Shown: in pieces, positions 26,278 to 35,847 of the stretch
Layout of the letters: every line of letters starts with the position of its first letter
Numbering within the stretch: position 1 is the stretch's first letter
NCBI GenBank assembly: GCA_017435465.1
Contig: JAFSEX010000051.1
Coordinates: 1 to 52,489, forward strand
Length of the DNA stretch: 52,489 nucleotides
Direction: 5' to 3'
DNA from: Bacilli bacterium
GTDB lineage: Bacteria; Bacillota_I; Bacilli_A; RF39; UBA660
Program-made: the position numbers and the translations under genes
Notes under the pieces: generated by a model
What the model saw: only the letters and a program-made list of their open reading frames with translations
Told to the model about the DNA's origin: nothing
Databases searched by the model: none

Positions 26278-26861
26278 TTTTTACACGCCCTTTTTTTCGC
26301 AACTATTCTATCTATTATTAATCCAGCAACTGTAGAAAGCGTAGTCGCAATTAAACTAGTTATAACAATATCAGTAGGATTTGCACTTCCATGCATCATT
26401 CTAAGTGAAATAACTGTAGTTGGAATTAGAGTGAAACCTGTAGTATTTAAAACTAAAAATGTAATCATACTTCTAGAAGCTGTAGTTTTATCTTTATTAA
26501 TTTCTTGAAGTGATTTCATAGCCTTAAGTCCAAAAGGTGTTGCGGCATTTCCAAGTCCAAACATGTTAATAACAATATTAGATGCGATATAACCTAGTGA
26601 TTCATGACCTTTTGGAATTTCTGGAAAAAGTTTACCTAAAATGGGCGCAACTGCCTTAGAAAATTTATCTAATAATTTACTTTCTTTTGCAATATTCATA
26701 ATACCTGTCCATAAGGCTACCAAAGGAAACATTTTTAAAACCATTTCCAATGTTGTTTTAGAACTTTCTAATATTTCAGTATTTAAAACTTCGTAATTAT
26801 TTGTTATTACACCATAAATTATTCCAGCGATTATAAAGAAGGCCCAAATGAAATTTACCAT
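26274..26861 (-). CDS. spmA: Spore maturation protein A
   Basis: A 195-residue polytopic protein. MFPLVALWTGIMNIAKESKL, NMFGLGNAATPFGLKAM and LNTTGFTLIPTTVISLR are characteristic of SpmA. It overlaps dacF by 7 bases and spmB by 4, so the three are one translational unit. No promoter is visible between them. Confidence 0.9.
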   Translation of the reverse strand: MVNFIWAFFIIAGIIYGVITNNYEVLNTEILESSKTTLEMVLKMFPLVALWTGIMNIAKESKLLDKFSKAVAPILGKLFPEIPKGHESLGYIASNIVINMFGLGNAATPFGLKAMKSLQEINKDKTTASRSMITFLVLNTTGFTLIPTTVISLRMMHGSANPTDIVITSLIATTLSTVAGLIIDRIVAKKRACKK

Positions 26862-27934
26862 TTAAACCATCCTAATATTTTAGAGAAAAATCCTTCTTTT
26901 TTCACTTTCTCATTTTTTTCTAAATATATTTTTTCTTCATGAATAATTTTATTATCAAAATATATAGATGCAATTCCAGCTACATTATTTTTAATGTTTT
27001 TCTTATTTTTTTCTAACTTAACATCAATTCTAAATTTATCTTTTTCATTTTCCTTTATAGTGTAATAGTAATCATTTTTAATATATAACTTTCCATTAAA
27101 TTTATTATTTTTAACTTCAAATGTATTTTTATTTAAAACTCTATATTTAGTATAATTGTTAAAAACATATTCATATGCTTCTTTATGTTCAGTAAAATCA
27201 CTAGGATCATTTAAGGTTACAACCGCAATATTTAAATTGTTTTTAGATGCAGTTGTTACTAACGTTCTTCTTGCACTATCTGTAAAACCTGTTTTTCCGC
27301 CCGTTGTATATTCATAAGTAAATAATAATTTGTTTTTATTTTTCCACACGTAAGTTTTTTTATTTGTTTTAACAGTATGACTTTTTGTTCCAACAATTTG
27401 TCTATATGTTTCATTTTTCATCGCATAACTAGTAAGTAATGCCATATCATAACTTGTTGAATAATTTTTTGTTTCTTCATCAAGTCCATGTGGATTTAAA
27501 AATATTGTGTTTTTCATTCCTATTTTTTTAGCTTTCTCGTTCATAATTTCTGCAAACTTTTCTACACTACCACTAATGTATTTAGCAATCATTAATGCAG
27601 CATCATTACCACTTCTAAGCATAAGCCCATATACAAGTTCAATTAATGGAATTTGTTCTCCAATTTCTATATAGATTCCAGAGCCATAAGCTTTTAATAT
27701 ACTATCATCAACTGTTACAATATCATTTAATTTACCACTTTCAATTGCAATAATTGCAGTCATTATTTTAGTTATTGATGCAATTAATCTTTCTTCATTT
27801 TGATTTTTACTATATAAAACTCTATTACTATCCATATCCATTATTGTTATTGCTTTAGCATCATTACCTAATGCATAAATACTTTTAGGGATTAATAAAA
27901 CAATTAAACAAAATATAACTACAATTTTTTTCAT
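26855..27934 (-). CDS. dacF: D-alanyl-D-alanine carboxypeptidase (S11 family, DacF-like)
   Basis: 359 residues with a signal peptide (to about 22). All penicillin-binding motifs are present: SITK (SxxK) near residue 55, SGN in LRSGNDAALM, and KTG in TTGGKTGFT. A C-terminal beta domain and a short basic tail (KILGWFKW) probably lie on the membrane face. It trims pentapeptides in peptidoglycan. Linkage to spmAB suggests the sporulation-type DacB/DacF role. ATG chosen 5 bases after AGGTGA. Confidence 0.9.
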   Translation of the reverse strand: MKKIVVIFCLIVLLIPKSIYALGNDAKAITIMDMDSNRVLYSKNQNEERLIASITKIMTAIIAIESGKLNDIVTVDDSILKAYGSGIYIEIGEQIPLIELVYGLMLRSGNDAALMIAKYISGSVEKFAEIMNEKAKKIGMKNTIFLNPHGLDEETKNYSTSYDMALLTSYAMKNETYRQIVGTKSHTVKTNKKTYVWKNKNKLLFTYEYTTGGKTGFTDSARRTLVTTASKNNLNIAVVTLNDPSDFTEHKEAYEYVFNNYTKYRVLNKNTFEVKNNKFNGKLYIKNDYYYTIKENEKDKFRIDVKLEKNKKNIKNNVAGIASIYFDNKIIHEEKIYLEKNEKVKKEGFFSKILGWFKW

Positions 27935-27962
27935 AATACTCACCTATAAAATTCTATGAAAA

Positions 27963-27983
27963 AAAGGACTAGTTTAGTCCTTT
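27963..27983. terminator. Terminator after the histidine-kinase-like gene
   Basis: AAAGGACTA/TAGTCCTTT with a 3-base loop and a long U-tract on the minus strand. Confidence 0.8.
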
Positions 27984-28029
27984 AACTTATCAACATATTT
28001 CAGTATTTGTTTTTATTTTGAAAATATTT

Positions 28030-29853
28030 TTAAATAAATTTTTTAGCAATTCTACTAGTCTCACTTTTAATATTTTCTTTTAATAAATAATCTTTAAAAC
28101 CATCTTCAATATAGTGATGTTTTATACCTTCTTTAACCTTACTAAGCATTATTACAACAGGTGTATTAAACCCTTTTATTGTTTTCAACTCTTTTAATGT
28201 ATCTAAACCGCTAAGATTAGGCATTTCATCATCAACTATTATTAAATCAAACTTTTCCTTTGAACTAATTTTGTCAATACAATCTTTTCCATACATTGTA
28301 GTTGTAACATTTGCATTTTGTTCTTTAAATATATTTTCAATTACATTTAATTCTTCAATATTATCGTTAACTACTAATACTCTTTTATTTCTAAATGATG
28401 CATTTTCATATTTCATTGAAGCATTACTTTTTTCAACATCTTTTATTTTTTGGTCTAATACAATAATAATTTCAGTACCTTTTTCTTCTTCACTTTTAAT
28501 CATTATTGAACCACCTAAGTGTTTGATTACCTTTTTAGCAAGTTTTATATCTAAGTCAATTGTTCCTAGTTTGCTTACATCATCATCAGATAATTCTTCA
28601 TCTGATTTTAATAAATCATTAACTTTAGATATATTCATTCCAATACCTGAATCTTCAATAGTTATTATTAATCTACAAACATCATATTTAATAATTGAAT
28701 CAATATTAAATTCGATAAATCCTTTTTTAGTATACTTAAGTGAATTATTTAAAAATGTCATAATTACTTGTTTTAATTTTATAACATCACCATATAAAGA
28801 CTCAGGTAAATTATTATCAATGTTATATCTAAATTCAATATTATCTTTTTTTTCTTTATTTAAACGAACTTTTATTTCGTCAATTATATTATAAATATTA
28901 TAAACACTATTTATTACTTTAATCTTTTTATTATCCAAACCAGTAACATCTGTTATATCATTTATTATATAAGATAATCTTCTAGAACTAGAGTGTATTA
29001 CATTAATACCCTTTTGTAATTTTGTAATGTCATTTTCACCTAATAAATCTTCACTAACGTGATAAATATAACTTACTGGATTTTTGATTTCACCTGTTAA
29101 TTTAAATAAGAAATTAGATTTTTCTTCATTTGTTTTTTCAATTAATACTCTGTTTTCATTTAATTCTTCAATAAGTTTTGTATCAGGGTTTTCAATAGTG
29201 TGGAACATAAAATTAACTAAAAACGCAGTTAATGATGTTACAACTAAAATTTCTGGATTAGACAATTGTAATAAGATTACAGGTATACATATAAAAATAA
29301 ATATTAGTATTGGAACAACTTTTTTAATAGGTATATTTTTTCTATTTTTAATAACTATAAATAACCAACTTAAAATTCCAAGCCCTGCAAGAGCATATAC
29401 AAATATTGTATTTTCTCCAAATAAATAAACTGAGTTCCCTTCTTTATAATAAGTAAATTTTAAAACGAAATTTAAAATTATTGATACAATTAAAATTCCT
29501 GTAATAAATTTTATTATTTTAACAGATTTACTTTTTTTATTTAATCCTTTAATAGAATCCATTTCAGCTTTATCTGATAAAATTATTAAATAAATTGTAA
29601 TAAGATATATAAATAATAATAAATATGCCAAATAAAATTTAACTACTAACCAACGTATAAAACTAGTATCTGGAAGATACAAGTGACAATATATACCTGC
29701 TATATCTAATAATATTCCAACTATTACTGTAATTAATAGATAATTATATACTTTGTTTTCTATTGTATCTACTTTATCTTTTGTAATAAATAATGATAAA
29801 ATTAAAATAGTATAAATTAAACTTAATATTAATAAAGGTATACTTGGATGCAT
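28030..29853 (-). CDS. Membrane hybrid histidine-kinase-like protein lacking the phospho-acceptor His
   Basis: 607 residues. Seven hydrophobic helices fill about 1-220. A HisKA-like helix follows, but the H-box reads LTGEIKNP at 252-259 where SHEIRTP is expected, so Gly254 replaces the His. The ATPase domain looks intact: FLNNSLKYT (N box), EDSGIGM (G1) and GTEIIIVL (G2). Residues about 483-607 are a receiver domain with acceptor LIIVDDEMP and DYLLK. It may be a signalling scaffold, or phosphorylate another site; canonical autophosphorylation is unlikely. GGAG eight bases before ATG. No partner regulator is adjacent. Confidence 0.8.
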   Translation of the reverse strand: MHPSIPLLILSLIYTILILSLFITKDKVDTIENKVYNYLLITVIVGILLDIAGIYCHLYLPDTSFIRWLVVKFYLAYLLLFIYLITIYLIILSDKAEMDSIKGLNKKSKSVKIIKFITGILIVSIILNFVLKFTYYKEGNSVYLFGENTIFVYALAGLGILSWLFIVIKNRKNIPIKKVVPILIFIFICIPVILLQLSNPEILVVTSLTAFLVNFMFHTIENPDTKLIEELNENRVLIEKTNEEKSNFLFKLTGEIKNPVSYIYHVSEDLLGENDITKLQKGINVIHSSSRRLSYIINDITDVTGLDNKKIKVINSVYNIYNIIDEIKVRLNKEKKDNIEFRYNIDNNLPESLYGDVIKLKQVIMTFLNNSLKYTKKGFIEFNIDSIIKYDVCRLIITIEDSGIGMNISKVNDLLKSDEELSDDDVSKLGTIDLDIKLAKKVIKHLGGSIMIKSEEEKGTEIIIVLDQKIKDVEKSNASMKYENASFRNKRVLVVNDNIEELNVIENIFKEQNANVTTTMYGKDCIDKISSKEKFDLIIVDDEMPNLSGLDTLKELKTIKGFNTPVVIMLSKVKEGIKHHYIEDGFKDYLLKENIKSETSRIAKKFI

Positions 29854-29902
29854 AAAATCAACTCCTACTCTATTACTAAATTCATTATACTATATTTATT
29901 TT

Positions 29903-31294
29903 TTATTTTCTATTTATTTTTAAAATTTTGGCATTTTTTAATTTATTATAATAATCAGTATTCTCTGTCAATCCTTCTTTTTGAATTTTTAAGTATTTTT
30001 CATATGCTTCTTCTTTAGACAAGTTGTCCAATTTAAATGGTTCTTTAAAATTAACAATTAATTTATTTTCTAATTCTAAATCTTTTATCCACAATACAGT
30101 AATTGGCTGTATATATGAATTAGTATTTTTCGCTAAAGATATAAATGATGGGTCAAATGTACCAAAATCCTGACCTTCAGGTCTATTAGTAGTACCTTCA
30201 GGGAATATACCAACCATTTGTTTTTGATTTAAAAATAATGTCATATTTTTTATTGAATTAAAATTTTTTGCGTTAGGATTATCCCTCAATCTTTCTATTG
30301 GAAAATATTCAAATTTTTTAAATGATTTACTAGTAATTTTGCACAATACTTTATTTTTACTGTTATTAAATATACTATCTTTACCATCAAAAAATCTTTT
30401 TAGCGCTGCCCAATGAATATTTTTATCATATATACTAGTAATAATTAGTGGATCTAATGTACTACGATGATTGGGAGCAACAACAATACCAGAATTAATA
30501 TCTTTTAATAAATTTTCACCATTTAAGATTATTGGTTTAAATTTATTCATTATAATTGGTATTACCATTCTAGCTTTTTTATAAAAATCATCGGAATTTA
30601 TAATTCTATTTATTATTTCTAACTCTTTTTTTCCTAATACTTTCTCTAATGCATCAGATGCTTCTGTAAAATCTTTTATTTTAACTATATTTTTATTTTC
30701 TAATATATCTTCATTATATTTTTCACTTAAACATATTACTTTTAATCCACTATTTTCTAAATTCTTTATTATTTCACTTTTATCTTCAAATACAACATTA
30801 GGATTACTTTTTTGAATTCCTTTAATTTTTTCTTCATCATTTTTATAAAAATGAAATGAATCATGTTTTATATGAACACCATTAAATAAACATTGTAGAT
30901 AAGTAAATTTTCTACACACTTCTCCAATTATATTTTCATCTGTTGTTTTTGCTCTAGATGAATGAATCTCTATTGTGTATCCTTTTTTTTCACATTCTTT
31001 TAAAAATTCACTTGCTCCTAATTTAAATTTATTTAATAAAGAAAACTTAATAAATCTAGGTAAATTAACCCAAAATTTATCTAATGCTTCTTTTGTATAC
31101 TTTTTCGCTTCATCAATATTACAATTATATTTTTTCATAAAGAAGTTATCCATATCAAAAATATCTTCCACTTCTAATTCATCTTCATATATTACTTTCA
31201 TATTATAATTGTCTTTAAAATATGATATAGCATTGTCCTTTATAAATTTACTAAAGTCAGTTAATGTTCCATCTATATCTAATATTATTTTCAT
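29903..31294 (-). CDS. HAD-like phosphatase fused to a PlsC-type acyltransferase
   Basis: 463 residues. Residues 1 to about 225 are a HAD fold (ILDIDGTLTDF; VVFEDKSEII late), like the NT5C/YorS deoxynucleotidase type. Residues about 245-463 are a 1-acylglycerol-3-phosphate acyltransferase: NHRSTLD (the NHx4D catalytic box) and FPEGTTNRPEG. PlsC makes phosphatidic acid. The HAD half might act on a lipid or nucleotide phosphate; substrate unknown. No membrane helix is obvious. ATG chosen with GGGGGAT upstream. Confidence 0.82.
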   Translation of the reverse strand: MKIILDIDGTLTDFSKFIKDNAISYFKDNYNMKVIYEDELEVEDIFDMDNFFMKKYNCNIDEAKKYTKEALDKFWVNLPRFIKFSLLNKFKLGASEFLKECEKKGYTIEIHSSRAKTTDENIIGEVCRKFTYLQCLFNGVHIKHDSFHFYKNDEEKIKGIQKSNPNVVFEDKSEIIKNLENSGLKVICLSEKYNEDILENKNIVKIKDFTEASDALEKVLGKKELEIINRIINSDDFYKKARMVIPIIMNKFKPIILNGENLLKDINSGIVVAPNHRSTLDPLIITSIYDKNIHWAALKRFFDGKDSIFNNSKNKVLCKITSKSFKKFEYFPIERLRDNPNAKNFNSIKNMTLFLNQKQMVGIFPEGTTNRPEGQDFGTFDPSFISLAKNTNSYIQPITVLWIKDLELENKLIVNFKEPFKLDNLSKEEAYEKYLKIQKEGLTENTDYYNKLKNAKILKINRK

Positions 31295-31324
31295 AAAATC
31301 CCCCAAGTCTTTCTATTAAAATTT

Positions 31325-31978
31325 TTAATATTCAAAATCTATTAAATCTTCATGCATAACTTCCTCAATTGAATTAATATCTAATTCTTCAATTCTATCT
31401 ACTCTGCATTTTTCTGAATCTAGAATTGCTAAAGTTTTATTTACTGCATCATCTAAATCGTCATTCACTACAACATAATTATATTGAGAAATTTCATTAA
31501 TTTCTTTATAAATTGATTTAAATCTTCTAAAAAGCGATTCTTTTGTTTCACTTCCACGTTTAATTAAACGTTTTTTTAACTCTCTCATTGATGGGGGTAA
31601 GATAAATATAAATATTGCTTCAGCATATTTTTCTTTAATCTGTAATGCTCCTTGTATATCAATTACTAATATTACATCTATACCTTGATTTAGAATATCA
31701 AATAAATTTTTCTTTGGTGTACCATAATAATCTTTTTCATGAACTATAGCATATTCTAACAATTCATCATTTTTAATTGCTTCTTTAAATTCATCTACTG
31801 AAACAAAATAATAATCCCTACCATCTTTCTCATAATCCCTTTTTTCTCTAGTAGTCATAGAAATAGACATTTGTATATTTTTACGTTTTTTAAGTATTTT
31901 ATTACATATACTATCTTTCCCACAGCCACTTGGTCCCGAAATTACAATTAAATCACCCTTATTTTTTTTCTTTATCAT
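31325..31978 (-). CDS. gmk: Guanylate kinase
   Basis: 217 residues with P-loop VISGPSGCGKDSI, TTREKRDYEKDGRDYYFVS (GMP-binding) and IFIFILPPSMRELKKRLIKRG. It phosphorylates GMP to GDP. Residue 15-18 region has D after GCGK where S/T is usual (GKDS), a known tolerated variant. The true ATG has AGGAGGG close upstream and lies 20 bases inside the lon gene, so it is translationally coupled to lon. The acidic tail (EVMHEDLIDFEY) is longer than usual. Confidence 0.9.
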   Translation of the reverse strand: MIKKKNKGDLIVISGPSGCGKDSICNKILKKRKNIQMSISMTTREKRDYEKDGRDYYFVSVDEFKEAIKNDELLEYAIVHEKDYYGTPKKNLFDILNQGIDVILVIDIQGALQIKEKYAEAIFIFILPPSMRELKKRLIKRGSETKESLFRRFKSIYKEINEISQYNYVVVNDDLDDAVNKTLAILDSEKCRVDRIEELDINSIEEVMHEDLIDFEY

Positions 31979-34307
31979 ATTCCCTCCTATTATATAAATA
32001 ATTATATACTTCATTATAATTTCTAACAAAAATATATTTCATTTTATCATTTATTTCTTTTGGAATATTTATAATATCTTTTTCATTTTCATAAGGTAAT
32101 ATTACAGTTTTAACTCCACTTCTATTGGCACCAATAACTTTTTCTTTTAATCCACCAATAGGTAATATTTTTCCTCTTAATGTAATTTCTCCTGTCATTG
32201 CAATTTTATTATCTACAAATTTTTTAGTTAATGCACTAATTAATGCACTAGTTAAAGCAATTCCTGCACTTGGTCCATCTTTTGGGATTGCGCCTTCTGG
32301 AACGTGTATATGAATATCAATATTTTCAAATAAATCTTCTTTAATTTTAAATAATTTGGCATTACTTTTTATATAACTAAGTGCGATAGATGCACTTTCT
32401 TTCATAACATCGCCTAATGATCCAGTAAGATTAAGTTTTCCACTACCTTTATAATATATTACTTCTATAGGTAATATGTCACCACCAAAAGATGTATAGG
32501 CAAGTCCATTAACTACTCCAACTTCATTATTTGAGGATTTTTCTGTATAAAAATATTTTTTAAGTCCCAAATATTTTTCTAATGTATTATCATAAATTTT
32601 ATATAATACATTCTTATCTCCTGTCATAACAATTGATTTAACAACTTTTCTTATTATTGTACTAATTAATCTTTCAAGTTCCCTAACTCCTGCTTCTTTA
32701 GTATAATTTCTAATTATTGTTAAAATTGTCTTATCAGGTATAAATATATTATTTTTATTAATCCCATGTTCTTTAATTATTTTAGGTATTAAATATTTTT
32801 TAGCAATATCTAATTTTTCATATTCAGTATAACTAGATAATTCTATTATTTCTAATCTATCTTTCAATGGTTCTGGTATTTGATGTAAATAGTTTGCCGT
32901 TAAAATAAATACTACATCTGATAAATCAACTTCTTCTTCAATATAGTTATCTACAAAATACTTATTTTGTTCTTTATCTAGAACTTCTAAAAGTGCACTA
33001 GCTGGATCTCCTTTTATATCTTTAGTCATTTTATCAACTTCATCAATTAAAAATACTGGATTAAAGCTTTTTGATTTTTTTATTGATTGAATGATTTTTC
33101 CAGGTGAAGAACCAATATATGTTCTTCTATGCCCCATTATTTCTGCTTCATCATTGATTCCCCCAACACTAATTTTTACAAAATTACGATTTAGACTTTT
33201 CGCAATTGAAAATGCAAGGGACGTTTTACCAGTACCAGGAGGTCCTACAAAACATAAAATAGGAGAACTTGAATTTTTACTCATTTGTTTAACCGCTAAA
33301 AACTCTACAATTCGCTCTTTAATCTTCTCAAGTCCATAATGCGTATTATCTAATATTTGTTTAGATTTATTTAAATTTTTATTATCTTTTGTATATATAC
33401 CCCAAGGAAGACTTAATAAAGTATCAATATATCCCTTTAACATACTGTATTCTGGGGAATTAGGTGTCATCATTTCATATCTATTTATTTCATTATTTAA
33501 TTTTTCAGTAATTTTATATGAACATTTTAAAGTTTTAACTTTATTTCTTAATTTTTCAATTTCATCTTCTTTACTGTTTACATCGCCAAGTTCTTCTTTA
33601 ATAATTCTAATTTTTTCTCTTAAAAAATATTCTTTTTGAGTATCTTCAAGATTTTGTCTTAAATCATTATCAAGTTTGTTTTCTAATTTTATAATTTCTA
33701 ATTCATCTTTAATATCTTGAAGTAACATTTTAACTCTAATAGTTGGATTTAACATATCTACATATTCAATTTTTCTACTAACTGGTGTTGGTAAAAACTG
33801 ACACACTATATCAGAAATAACATTTATATCTGTAATACCAGATAATTCTGATAAAATACTATTGCTGATATAAGGTGCTTTTGAAATAAGTAATTCTAGT
33901 TCTTTTAATAATCTTCTAACAAGAGCGAATTCTTCCTTTTCGTCTATTTCAAAATTTGTTACTGGACCTATAACACTTTCTAAACTATCAGCTTCATCTC
34001 CATATTTTATATAGTTATGAACTTCAGCTCTATGCAATCCCGACAAAATAATTCTAACATGTCCATTTGCTAAAGTAATTTTATTTTTAATTTTTGCTAC
34101 TACTCCAACTTTAGGTAAATCTCTTATTTGTATACTTTCTTCTAAAGTATCTGTTTGGGTAACAACCATTACATGATTATCTGAATGATCTTCTGAATTT
34201 AATAATATATTTTTATCTGCATTGCTTGCAAATTCAACTCTAAGATCACAATGTGGAAGCAAAACTATCCCCTTTAAAATGATGACTGGTAAGTTAGTTT
34301 TAATCAT
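31959..34307 (-). CDS. lon: ATP-dependent protease Lon
   Basis: 782 residues, usual LonA length. N-terminal LAN domain from VIILKGIVLLPHCDLRVEF, coiled middle, AAA+ module with GPPGTGKTSLAF and Walker B VFLIDEVDKM, and the Ser-Lys protease domain with PKDGPSAGIALTSAL (catalytic Ser) and GGLKEKVIGA (catalytic Lys). ATG chosen eight bases after AGGAGG. Lon degrades misfolded and regulatory proteins in the cytoplasm. Confidence 0.95.
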   Translation of the reverse strand: MIKTNLPVIILKGIVLLPHCDLRVEFASNADKNILLNSEDHSDNHVMVVTQTDTLEESIQIRDLPKVGVVAKIKNKITLANGHVRIILSGLHRAEVHNYIKYGDEADSLESVIGPVTNFEIDEKEEFALVRRLLKELELLISKAPYISNSILSELSGITDINVISDIVCQFLPTPVSRKIEYVDMLNPTIRVKMLLQDIKDELEIIKLENKLDNDLRQNLEDTQKEYFLREKIRIIKEELGDVNSKEDEIEKLRNKVKTLKCSYKITEKLNNEINRYEMMTPNSPEYSMLKGYIDTLLSLPWGIYTKDNKNLNKSKQILDNTHYGLEKIKERIVEFLAVKQMSKNSSSPILCFVGPPGTGKTSLAFSIAKSLNRNFVKISVGGINDEAEIMGHRRTYIGSSPGKIIQSIKKSKSFNPVFLIDEVDKMTKDIKGDPASALLEVLDKEQNKYFVDNYIEEEVDLSDVVFILTANYLHQIPEPLKDRLEIIELSSYTEYEKLDIAKKYLIPKIIKEHGINKNNIFIPDKTILTIIRNYTKEAGVRELERLISTIIRKVVKSIVMTGDKNVLYKIYDNTLEKYLGLKKYFYTEKSSNNEVGVVNGLAYTSFGGDILPIEVIYYKGSGKLNLTGSLGDVMKESASIALSYIKSNAKLFKIKEDLFENIDIHIHVPEGAIPKDGPSAGIALTSALISALTKKFVDNKIAMTGEITLRGKILPIGGLKEKVIGANRSGVKTVILPYENEKDIINIPKEINDKMKYIFVRNYNEVYNYLYNRREYDKEKK

Positions 34308-34338
34308 AAGGGACACCTCCTAGAAAATACTAATTTTT

Positions 34339-34367
34339 ATTATATATTAAATGATTTTTTTTGTCTA
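34339..34367 (-). promoter_or_regulatory. Promoter of lon-gmk
   Basis: Minus strand TAGACA (complement 34362-34367), 17-base spacer, TATAAT (complement 34339-34344). The start near 34332 gives a leader of about 25 bases. No CIRCE-like operator was seen. Confidence 0.6.
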
Positions 34368-34394
34368 TCAAAATACATCAATTAACAAAAATTT

Positions 34395-35150
34395 CTATTT
34401 TTTAATCTCTAATCCAATTGGACAATGATCACTACCTAATATATTAGAATATATTTCAGCGTTTGTAACATTACTAATAAATGATGATGATACTAAGAAA
34501 TAGTCTATTCTCCATCCAATATTTCTTTCTCTAACACCTTTCATATAACTCCACCAAGTATATGAATCTTTTTTATCTTTATTAAAATATCTAAATGTAT
34601 CTATAAAACCACTATTTAAAAGACTCGTAAATTTTTCTCTTTCCTCATAAGTAAATCCTGCATTTCCTATATTTTGTTTTGCATTTTTGATATCAATTTC
34701 ATTGTGTGCGACATTAAAGTCACCACATATTATTACTGGTTTAGTTTTTTCTAAGTTCTTAACATATTTGAGAAAATCATCTTCCCATTTCATTCTATAT
34801 GGTAATCTTTCTAAACTACGTTTAACATTTGGAACATAAACATTTATTAAATAAAAATTTTCAAATTCTAAGGTTATAATTCTTCCCTCATTATCATGTT
34901 CTAAAATATTCATACCATAACTAACATTTAGGGGTTTTATTTTAGTATATATCATTGTCCCAGAATATCCTTTTTTCTCTGCAATATTTATATACTCATA
35001 ATATCCATTAGGTACAAATGGTATTTGTTCTTTTGTTGCTTTAACTTCTTGTAAGCAAAAAATATCTGCATCTATATTCTTAAAAAAATTTTCAAATCCT
35101 TTATTCAAACAAGCTCTAAAACCCGCGACATTCCACGATACTAGTTTCAT
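34395..35150 (-). CDS. exoA: Exodeoxyribonuclease III (AP endonuclease)
   Basis: 251 residues. KLVSWNVAGFRACL (Asn), FCLQEVKAT (Glu metal ligand), CGDFNVAHNEID (D-x-N), and GSDHCPIGLEI (catalytic His) are the xth/ExoA signature set. It cuts DNA at abasic sites and degrades 3' ends for repair. Single gene between the lon promoter and a hypothetical gene. Confidence 0.95.
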   Translation of the reverse strand: MKLVSWNVAGFRACLNKGFENFFKNIDADIFCLQEVKATKEQIPFVPNGYYEYINIAEKKGYSGTMIYTKIKPLNVSYGMNILEHDNEGRIITLEFENFYLINVYVPNVKRSLERLPYRMKWEDDFLKYVKNLEKTKPVIICGDFNVAHNEIDIKNAKQNIGNAGFTYEEREKFTSLLNSGFIDTFRYFNKDKKDSYTWWSYMKGVRERNIGWRIDYFLVSSSFISNVTNAEIYSNILGSDHCPIGLEIKK

Positions 35151-35179
35151 AATTAATCACCAAAATAATTATAAAACAA

Positions 35180-35205
35180 AAAAAGATATAAAACTATATC
35201 TTTTT
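35180..35205. terminator. Bidirectional terminator
   Basis: Eleven-bp stem AAAAAGATATA/TATATCTTTTT with a 4-base loop, between the 35211 gene stop and exoA. Confidence 0.8.
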
Positions 35206-35210
35206 AAAAT

Positions 35211-35627
35211 TTATCGAATCATATTTAATAAATTAATCTTAAACATATCTTTTTCTGAATGTTCTTTTGATACTACAACACCTTTATATGTTGTTAATTC
35301 TGATCTATGTCCTTCACTTAAAATATCATCTGGTGTAATTGTATCAAACATAACAATTCTATTATTTTCATACACAGTATAATGTAATACTACATCACCA
35401 TGTACTTTAATAAACATTGCGTCAGTAGGTAATTTTAATTCATAAGATTTTGTTCCTTGTTGTTTATTTGTAGAAACAAGTTCTCCTAAAAATATACCCT
35501 CTTTGAATTTAGGACAATATTCAAAAGCTAATTTTTTATATGCAAGCATATTATATTTTTTTAAAGCTCTTTCCCTTTTTCTAAATTCATTTTCGTCAAC
35601 GTACTCGATAATATAAGAATTTTTCAT
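35211..35627 (-). CDS. Conserved-looking soluble protein of unknown function
   Basis: 138 residues, no signal or membrane helix. A basic N-terminal helix (ENEFRKRERALKKYNMLAYK) is followed by a beta-rich part (FIKVHGDVVLHYTVYENNRIV). I do not recognise the family. It has its own perfect promoter, a 50-base leader with GGGGGTTG as SD, and a terminator, so it is a monocistronic, probably well-expressed gene. Confidence 0.75.
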   Translation of the reverse strand: MKNSYIIEYVDENEFRKRERALKKYNMLAYKKLAFEYCPKFKEGIFLGELVSTNKQQGTKSYELKLPTDAMFIKVHGDVVLHYTVYENNRIVMFDTITPDDILSEGHRSELTTYKGVVVSKEHSEKDMFKINLLNMIR

Positions 35628-35685
35628 ATATATCAACCCCCAAAATATAAAACCCCTTATATCCTTTTTTCACTAATGTGCATAA

Positions 35686-35714
35686 ATTATAACATTTTTT
35701 TAAATATTTGTCAA
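35686..35714 (-). promoter_or_regulatory. Consensus sigma-A promoter of the 35211 gene
   Basis: Minus strand TTGACA (complement 35709-35714), 17 bases, TATAAT (complement 35686-35691), with extended TGT: a perfect match, the strongest promoter in the window by sequence. Confidence 0.85.
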
Positions 35715-35821
35715 ATGTTGTGTAAAATCATCTTGTTTTAAATCAATTTTTATGATATCATTCATGTGGAAGGCTTTCCCCTTTATATAATTATTATGTT
35801 AAATTTATTTTATAATATACA

Positions 35822-35847
35822 AAAAAATAACCGTTTGGTTATTTTTT
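35822..35847. terminator. Terminator at the end of the 35839 gene
   Basis: AAAATAACC/GGTTATTTT with a 4-base loop and U-tract; the gene's stop codon is in the stem. Confidence 0.75.
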
